Below, piece by piece: positions 18,653 through 23,132 of a stretch of DNA of 23,132 bases. Every line of letters starts with the position of its first letter. Position 1 is the stretch's first letter. Under the pieces are notes generated by a model. It made no database searches and was not told the origin of the DNA. It saw nothing but the letters and a program-made list of their open reading frames with translations. The translations under genes were made by a program, and so were the position numbers. Origin of the DNA: Balamuthia mandrillaris (Eukaryota > Discosea > Longamoebia > Balamuthiidae); the NCBI GenBank assembly GCA_031835245.1, contig JAVKOQ010000626.1:1-23132 (forward strand), written 5' to 3'.

Positions 18653-18813
18653 CACACTCACTCTTACTCTCCCTGGCAATCTTCAAATTTTTCTTTTAAT
18701 TCTGTGGCATAATAGGCAAAGGAAGAGTTAAGCCGAAAGACTCGCAACGCATTTTGAGTGCGGAGGAGCTGGAGCACCTATTATCACGCAAGGGTCCTGC
18801 TAAAGGAGAATAA
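16586..18813 (+). CDS. Mitochondrial TPR-repeat protein, function unknown
   Basis: Exons 16586-17504, 17598-17776, 17862-18573 and 18716-18813 give 635 residues. The first 70 residues are Arg/Ser/Leu-rich without acids, ending in a typical matrix-peptidase context (SLRHFSVSAHQQQ), so import into mitochondria is likely. Residues about 239-365 form TPR units of the long, kinesin-light-chain kind: AYDAALRIMKGVLGADHPDL, INYADVLAQLGKVPLAEEMC, LSNLGGYLCGQEKLEEACPV and TLSILRNLLRILKDL. TPRs bind protein partners. The C-terminal 260 residues are acidic and helical (DEEVDSVVKSAKDKSPEELI) and match nothing I recognise. The first exon could start further upstream in the same frame, but this ATG gives the cleaner presequence and a purine-rich leader. 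Intron 3 carries a long CT tract. It converges on Gemin2 with 72 bp between stops. Confidence 0.8.
18597..18649 (+). repeat. (CT)n microsatellite in TPR intron 3
   Basis: Near-perfect CT run with a single TCTATCT interruption, 24 bp after the GTATGT donor and CT in the transcript sense. Confidence 0.9.
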
Positions 18814-18814
18814 A
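18809..18814 (+). terminator. AATAAA overlapping the TPR stop codon
   Basis: The last codon GAA and the stop TAA plus one base form AATAAA. If it is used, the 3' UTR would be only about 20-30 nt; the closeness of the convergent Gemin2 gene makes that plausible. Confidence 0.35.
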
Positions 18815-18885
18815 ATGAAGGAAACCAATTGCGACTTCTTTCTTCGTCCTCTGTGTTTGTCTTGTTTAAATTAAATACATTTTCA

Positions 18886-20330
18886 TCAGAGTTGATGATA
18901 AGGTGGGGGCTCCCTTTGGCCAAAGCACTTGTCCAGAATTGTTATCAAGATGTTGATAGGAGCCAAGCGTTCATCTTTTTCATCCTGCTGTGGTGAGAGT
19001 CAGTATGCTTCCACTAAAGTGAGAAGAAGAGAGAACGATATGGAAAGTAACAAACCAAAGAAGAACGCTGGTTGGCCAACAGGAACAATAGAGAGTGAAG
19101 CGCAGAAGCCATGCCGGCCTCAACGGGAGCATCCAGACGAGCCAGCAATGCAAAGAGCCACCGAAATTGCACCTCTGTGACTTGTTCCGCAGAAGCCTCC
19201 GCCCATGTCACATGGTAGAGCGTCAGCTGGTAGATGGCTGCCTGCATTTACATCATCAGCACAACCCTGTATGAACACACTCGCTCTCTATGAAGGAGGC
19301 ATACCTGATCCAGTCGAAGCAACACAGAAAGGTGGGGTTCCATTGGCGAGATGTCTTTTTGCGCTGCTGCAGGTTCAATTATTTCGTTTTCCTCGTTGCT
19401 TTCCATAACTGCTGGCGATTCCTTCCTTCCTTTCTCCTCTTCCTTCTCTCTTCCTTTTTCCACTTCCCTGTTTTCGTTCTCCTCCACTTCTCCTTCTTTT
19501 TCTGCTTCCCCGTCCTCACTTTCCGTACGCTGTTCCTTGCCTGCTACATCCATCCCCTCTTTGCTCTTCTTGCCCAAGCAAAATCGCCGCCACTTGCCCT
19601 CGTCCCTGATGTTCGGCAGGAAAGAGGGCAGCCGGGACAACAACACTCTCCGCCGTGCGTACTCCTCGTTCAGCTCCTCCCTGAGCGCCGTGAAAGCCGC
19701 CATGAACTCCTCCTGCCAAGACGGGGAGGGGCGCATGGCGGGCGGCACCGCCGGAAAGGCCCGCGCAGACGTCACGTAGAAGGTCTGGTTGGCGTCAAAG
19801 TGGCGGGGGTTGACGCGCGAGACCACTACCTTGGGACTTTGTAAACTTTCCCATCTGCAAAACATTTGAAAGTTTAATCGTTTTAAAAAAGACAGAAAGA
19901 AAGCGAGAAAGACCAACCTTACTCGACGGAGGTAGTCCATGCCGTCGACGGGAGGTGCGGCAGTGTCGTTGGGCAGGGGAGCGTCCAGGTCTACCTCGAA
20001 AGCGAGAGGTAACCCTGTTTCTTGGTCGTACGATTTTGTGCGTTTCTGGTTGGCGGTTGCTCCCTCTTCTCGCTGTTGCTTATTGCGTTTGTTCCTCTTT
20101 CTTTTCTTTTTGCGCTGCAGTCCACCCGAAGGGGGCGAGCGCCAAGTATGATCCTCCTCTCTGGATCCTTCATCGTGGCTCCGTTCCACATCGTACGTCG
20201 CTGAGTCGTATTCAACCTCATGATCTTCCGCCTCTTCTTCTACCTTGCGTGAGAGGACTCCTTCGTCGTCAACTATGAGGGTATCCACTATCTCTCCTTC
20301 CTCTCTTTGTTCGTCGTCATCTTCAGCCAT
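18886..20330 (-). CDS. GEMIN2: Gemin2 (SIP1/Brr1), snRNP assembly factor
   Basis: Exons 20330-19918, 19854-19305, 19241-19056 and 18987-18886 give 416 residues. Gemin2 holds the Sm protein pentamer during spliceosomal snRNP assembly with the SMN complex. Family blocks: YLRRVRWESLQSPKVVVSRV (about 130-150, created by the first splice), WQEEFMAAFTALREELN, DEGKWRRFCLG, PHLSVLLRLDQ, VQFRWLFALLARLDAPVEAG and, in the last exon, DEKDERLAPINILITILDKC, ending in HQL. It is much longer than human Gemin2: an acidic and basic N-terminal extension of about 120 residues, and an insert of about 70 residues rich in Glu and Lys after WRRFCLG. Intron 1 (63 bp) is stop-free and a multiple of three; the last intron ends in CAGCAG, so exon 4 may start at 18987 or 18984. 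It shares a 187-bp divergent promoter with RRP14. Confidence 0.92.
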
Positions 20331-20517
20331 TTCCCTTCTCTTTCTTTATTATTGTCGAATTTTTTCCAAGAAATAATATGATTTTGCTTGAGGGGGCAAC
20401 GATCACGATACTGTCGACAAACTTCACGAGGGGTCGAAGTTATCTGCTTCCATGTTTTTTCCCGTACCGAAAGGAAAGAAAAGAAGATAGCGAAGGCGGA
20501 AGAGGAACAAAACGAAG
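20331..20517. promoter_or_regulatory. Bidirectional promoter of GEMIN2 and RRP14
   Basis: Only 187 bp separate the two start codons. It contains CTTGAGGGGGCA at 20387-20398 and TGTCGACA at 20412-20419. The same two words occur together in the CAP-like/TPR promoter, which makes them candidate regulatory elements. Confidence 0.55.
20412..20419. promoter_or_regulatory. Palindromic 8-mer TGTCGACA (copy 4)
   Basis: Roughly midway between the two start codons, 13 bp after the word TGAGGGGGCA. Confidence 0.4.
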
Positions 20518-20679
20518 ATGACCGAGAACGGAATGACTCTTTGTGAGGATGAGTCGCGGGCTCGGCGGCTTTCGCACAGCGAGGATTGTACGTATTTTGG
20601 CGGTTGATATTTTAAAATATAATCCTGTAAATTAAAGAGGCTTGTGGCTTTTGTTTCGGCTCTTTCGTTTTTTTTCTTA

Positions 20680-20738
<59 letters not shown>

Positions 20739-22253
20739 CCTCCCTCTCTTTCGCTCTCTTGCTCGTAGTCTTTACGAACATGCTCGCAACTATTCCTGCC
20801 AAATGGTATTTTTCGCCGGAGGATCAAGAGCAAAAGGTACGTTTTTTCTTCTTCTGCGTCGCTTTCCTCCACTGTTGTTTTATTTTTGGCTCACTCTCCT
20901 ATTTTTGTGCTGTTTAGAGCAAGTTCATACCAAAGCGGCAAAAAGACGGTCCTGGTCCCAAACAAGCGCTGAAGGAGGCTTCGAAGAAAGCACGCAAAGC
21001 AAAGGTTTGTTGTCCGTGTTGTTTGTTTGGTTTTTTTCTTTCTCATTTCGTTCATGCCAACGAATAACTCAACACTGACTTAACTACGTTTGTCTTTTGT
21101 TATAACAGCTAAATCCACAAAACAATAAGACAGTGCCACAAATATTGCAAGAAAAACAAAATGAAGAGAAGGAAACGGAGTCAGAGAAGAGTGTCACCGG
21201 CCAAAAACGCAAACGAGACTCTCTTACTAACGGAAAGGCAGAAGAGGGAGAACATGACGAAGAGGAAGACGGGGTAGAGGAGGAGGGCGAGAATGATGGT
21301 GAAAAAGCAGAAGAAAGTGATGATGGTGATGACGTTGATAGTGGGTTTTTAGGGAAAGACTTGGGAGAGAATGGATTGTCGAGCGATCATGCGGCAAATG
21401 GGGGGAGAGTTACTTCTTTGGATGGACTTCATGAAAGGTTGCATGCCAAGATAAAAGCGCTAAGGGCGCAAAGAAACGCGGACGATAAACAGAAGCAGAC
21501 ACCAAGAGGCGCAAAACCGCCCCCTGCCAAAAAACAGAAGAAAAAGCAACAAAAACCTACAAAAGAAGAGAAGCAACAACAAAACAAACCAAAACAGAGC
21601 GGCACCGCAACAAAACGACCCAACGCTGAGGTAGGCTGTTTTTTCCGCTGCTTGTCTTTGTGTTTGTTTGTTCTATTTGGTTGTTATGGTTGCTTTTTGT
21701 TGTTTCTTCTGTGCAGTTCTTCACACATATTTACTTTCATTTCAGCAGACTCCGAACCTTCAGTTTGGCACGTTTGACTTTAGCTCCGGAGCACCCACCC
21801 CTACTTATTTATTAAAGCAAAAGAAGAGGCAGAGTAAGAAAGTTCTGTTGAAGAAGGTATTCACATCCGGTAGCAAAATATAGCGGGACATTAATAATCT
21901 TTTCATCTTTTCTGTTTCTAAACAGCTTGAAGCCAGCTCTGGACCAAAGGATGAGGCCCAACGCTTGGATGAAGCCTGGCAAAAAACGATGCTGAAAGCG
22001 AAAGGCGAGAAAGTATTAGACAACGCAAAACTTTTGAAAAAGAGCATCAAGCGAGAGGAGAGCAAGAAGAAAAAGAGCAAGAAAGCATGGTACGTTTCCT
22101 GTTCATTCTCGATCTCTCTCTCTCTCTCTTTCTCTCTGGTGTGATGAGAACGACCCGTTAGGGGTGGTCATGGTCGAAAATTCTCGAATGCCACAAAGTG
22201 GACATGAGAACTCTACCCGCGCTTCTGAATCTCTTCTTTATTTTTGTTATTTT

Positions 22254-22297
<44 letters not shown>

Positions 22298-22500
22298 TCT
22301 CTTACGAGTTTTATTTTCTATCCAGGGATGCGAGGAAAAAAGAGGAGAAAAAACAACAAGCAGCAAAACAAAAAAAGAGAAACGACAACATTGCCGAATA
22401 TCTAGAAAAGAAGAAAGCAAGGCGGATGAAAGGCAAAAAGAAAGCAGCAACCAAGCGCCCTGGCTTCGAAGGCTCCAAAAAGAGTTTCATCACCAAATAA
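20518..22500 (+). CDS. RRP14: RRP14/SURF6, nucleolar ribosome biogenesis protein
   Basis: Exons 20518-20587, 20769-20836, 20918-21004, 21109-21630, 21746-21856, 21926-22089 and 22326-22500 give 398 residues. SURF6/Rrp14 is a nucleolar RNA-binding protein needed for pre-rRNA processing. The N-terminal family block is rebuilt across exons 2-4: IPAKWYFSPEDQEQ, SKFIPKRQKDG, KQALKEASKKARKAK and LNP. An acidic linker follows, then SLDGLHERLHAKIKALRAQR, the second signature. The C-terminal part is very basic (ESKKKKSKKAW, IAEYLEKKKARRMKGKK) and ends near RPGFEG. All six introns keep phase. Exons 1-3 are short (70, 68 and 87 bp) and have no long frame of their own; phase and family match support them. 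The acceptor before exon 5 is CAGCAG, so one residue may vary. Introns 1 and 6 carry CT tracts. Confidence 0.93.
20683..20735 (+). repeat. (CT)n microsatellite in RRP14 intron 1
   Basis: A long perfect CT run headed by CATTCTCTCT and followed by CCCT units, CT in the transcript sense, 25-30 bp before the acceptor. Confidence 0.9.
22115..22296 (+). repeat. Two CT tracts in RRP14 intron 6
   Basis: A short tract at about 22114-22138 (headed by CATTCTCGATCTCT) and a longer one at about 22256-22292. Both are CT in the transcript sense, within a 236-bp intron. Confidence 0.85.
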
Positions 22501-22645
22501 ACCAAAACACAACCACACCTCCGCTCCAGGTCATGCCTCCTTTGTGTCTTATCCGCAACGACGTGATTAATCACGTGAAGTTAATTTCAGGTCGTCACGA
22601 ATGATTTTGTCCTGTGGCCTGCCCTCCCCTTTGGCAAAAAAAAAA

Positions 22646-22651
22646 AATAAA
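22646..22651 (+). terminator. AATAAA polyadenylation signal for RRP14
   Basis: Canonical signal within an A-rich run 145 bp after the stop and only 23 bp before the next gene's start codon. Confidence 0.5.
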
Positions 22652-22674
22652 CAAAGAGAGAAGAAAGATTTGCA

Positions 22675-23132
22675 ATGAGAACAGCACTTCGGAAGGGGGG
22701 GTGGACGTTGCGGACACCGGTGGGAAGCTGCGGTCCTTCACTATGTGCGAGCAGAGTGAGTGCGAACTATATCCTTTGTGCTAGGTCGCGTTCACAGAGC
22801 GGCTTGGGAGGCCACTGCGGCAGCGCGAGGGCATTCCATGCCGCTACCGTTTTGGAAGCAGCAGAGCCAAAAGCCAAGAAGACAAAGCAACAAAAAAAAC
22901 AAGAATCTGAAGAAAGGAAGAAAGAAAAAGAAAAGCAGAAAGAGAAGAAGAAAAAGGAGCTATTGGCGGAACAAAAGCTGCAGCAAGAATCAGCGAACTT
23001 CGAAGTCTCCAACGAGAACGTTCTCGAAGATTTGAACGACCCTACACGCGGTTACTTTTTTTTCCTTTTGTTTTTGCTCGTTTCAAACCTCCATTCAGTG
23101 TTTAAAACGTTCTCACTTTTCTTTTTGTTTCC
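22675..23132 (+). CDS. Mitochondrial-type protein, 5' exon; gene continues past the right edge
   Basis: From the ATG at 22675 a frame stays open to the window edge. The first 60 or so residues lack acids and are rich in Arg, Ser, Gly and Cys (MRTALRKGGWTLRT), ending in SARAFHAATVLEAAEPKAKK, a classic mitochondrial presequence cleavage context. Then comes a Lys/Glu-rich helix (EERKKEKEKQKEKKKKELLA) and a more ordered part, FEVSNENVLEDLNDPTR. Exon 1 probably ends at 23050 with the donor GTTACT, since beyond it the frame turns into F/L/V-rich pyrimidine sequence typical of introns here. The visible 125 residues do not identify the protein. A matrix-located protein with a charged N-terminal helix is inferred. 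The gene follows RRP14 by 174 bp on the same strand. Confidence 0.65.
   Translation, partial: MRTALRKGGWTLRTPVGSCGPSLCASRVSANYILCARSRSQSGLGGHCGSARAFHAATVLEAAEPKAKKTKQQKKQESEERKKEKEKQKEKKKKELLAEQKLQQESANFEVSNENVLEDLNDPTRGYFFFLLFLLVSNLHSVFKTFSLFFLF

Noticed and set aside
1..23132. CRISPR array, prokaryotic operon, phage or transposon genes, tRNA or rRNA genes
   Set aside because: The repeats are simple microsatellites without spacers, no transposase or integrase motif is visible, and no cloverleaf or rRNA-like sequence was seen by eye.

Overview
This window is nuclear DNA from a eukaryote, most likely a free-living protist. The genes are split by many short introns (about 42 in 12 genes, mostly 56-254 bp). 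All three standard stop codons are used. The proteins are typical eukaryotic ones: syntaxin-18, Gemin2, UTP14, RRP14/SURF6, F-box proteins, a BAR-domain protein and an R3H protein. Gene content, compactness and abundant (CT)n/(GA)n tracts would suit an amoebozoan, but the lineage is a low-confidence guess. I see no prokaryotic, viral or transposon genes, no CRISPR array and no tRNA or rRNA.

Layout, left to right: the 5' part of an unrecognised minus-strand gene (62-467, running off the left edge); an R3H protein of SPAG7 type (775-1321, +); the ER Qa-SNARE syntaxin-18/Ufe1 (1518-2916, +); a ten-exon BAR-domain protein with a long Arg/Gly-rich N-terminal half (3523-6476, +); UTP14 in 11 exons (6540-10463, -); an F-box/SPRY protein (10742-11763, -) divergent from an intronless F-box/kelch protein (12484-14343, +); a secreted CAP-like protein with an Asp/Gly tail (14629-16213, -); a mitochondrial TPR protein (16586-18813, +); Gemin2 (18886-20330, -); RRP14/SURF6 (20518-22500, +); and the 5' exon of a second mitochondrial-type protein running off the right edge (22675 onward, +). 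Exon joins were chosen by reading-frame phase, splice sites and match to remembered family features. Every finished model closes in frame.

The genes do not form one pathway. UTP14 and RRP14 act in ribosome biogenesis, Gemin2 in snRNP assembly, syntaxin-18 in Golgi-to-ER traffic, and the two F-box proteins are probable ubiquitin-ligase adaptors. Spacing is tight: convergent pairs are separated by 63 and 72 bp, and one divergent pair shares 187 bp.

I found no convincing new multi-gene system. The most interesting signals are a 49-bp identical stretch in introns of two neighbouring genes, a strand bias of CT microsatellites in introns, a palindromic 8-mer repeated in four intergenic regions, the BAR plus RGG architecture, and the CAP-like secreted protein. 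The intergenic stretches were searched by eye only, so structured RNAs could have been missed.
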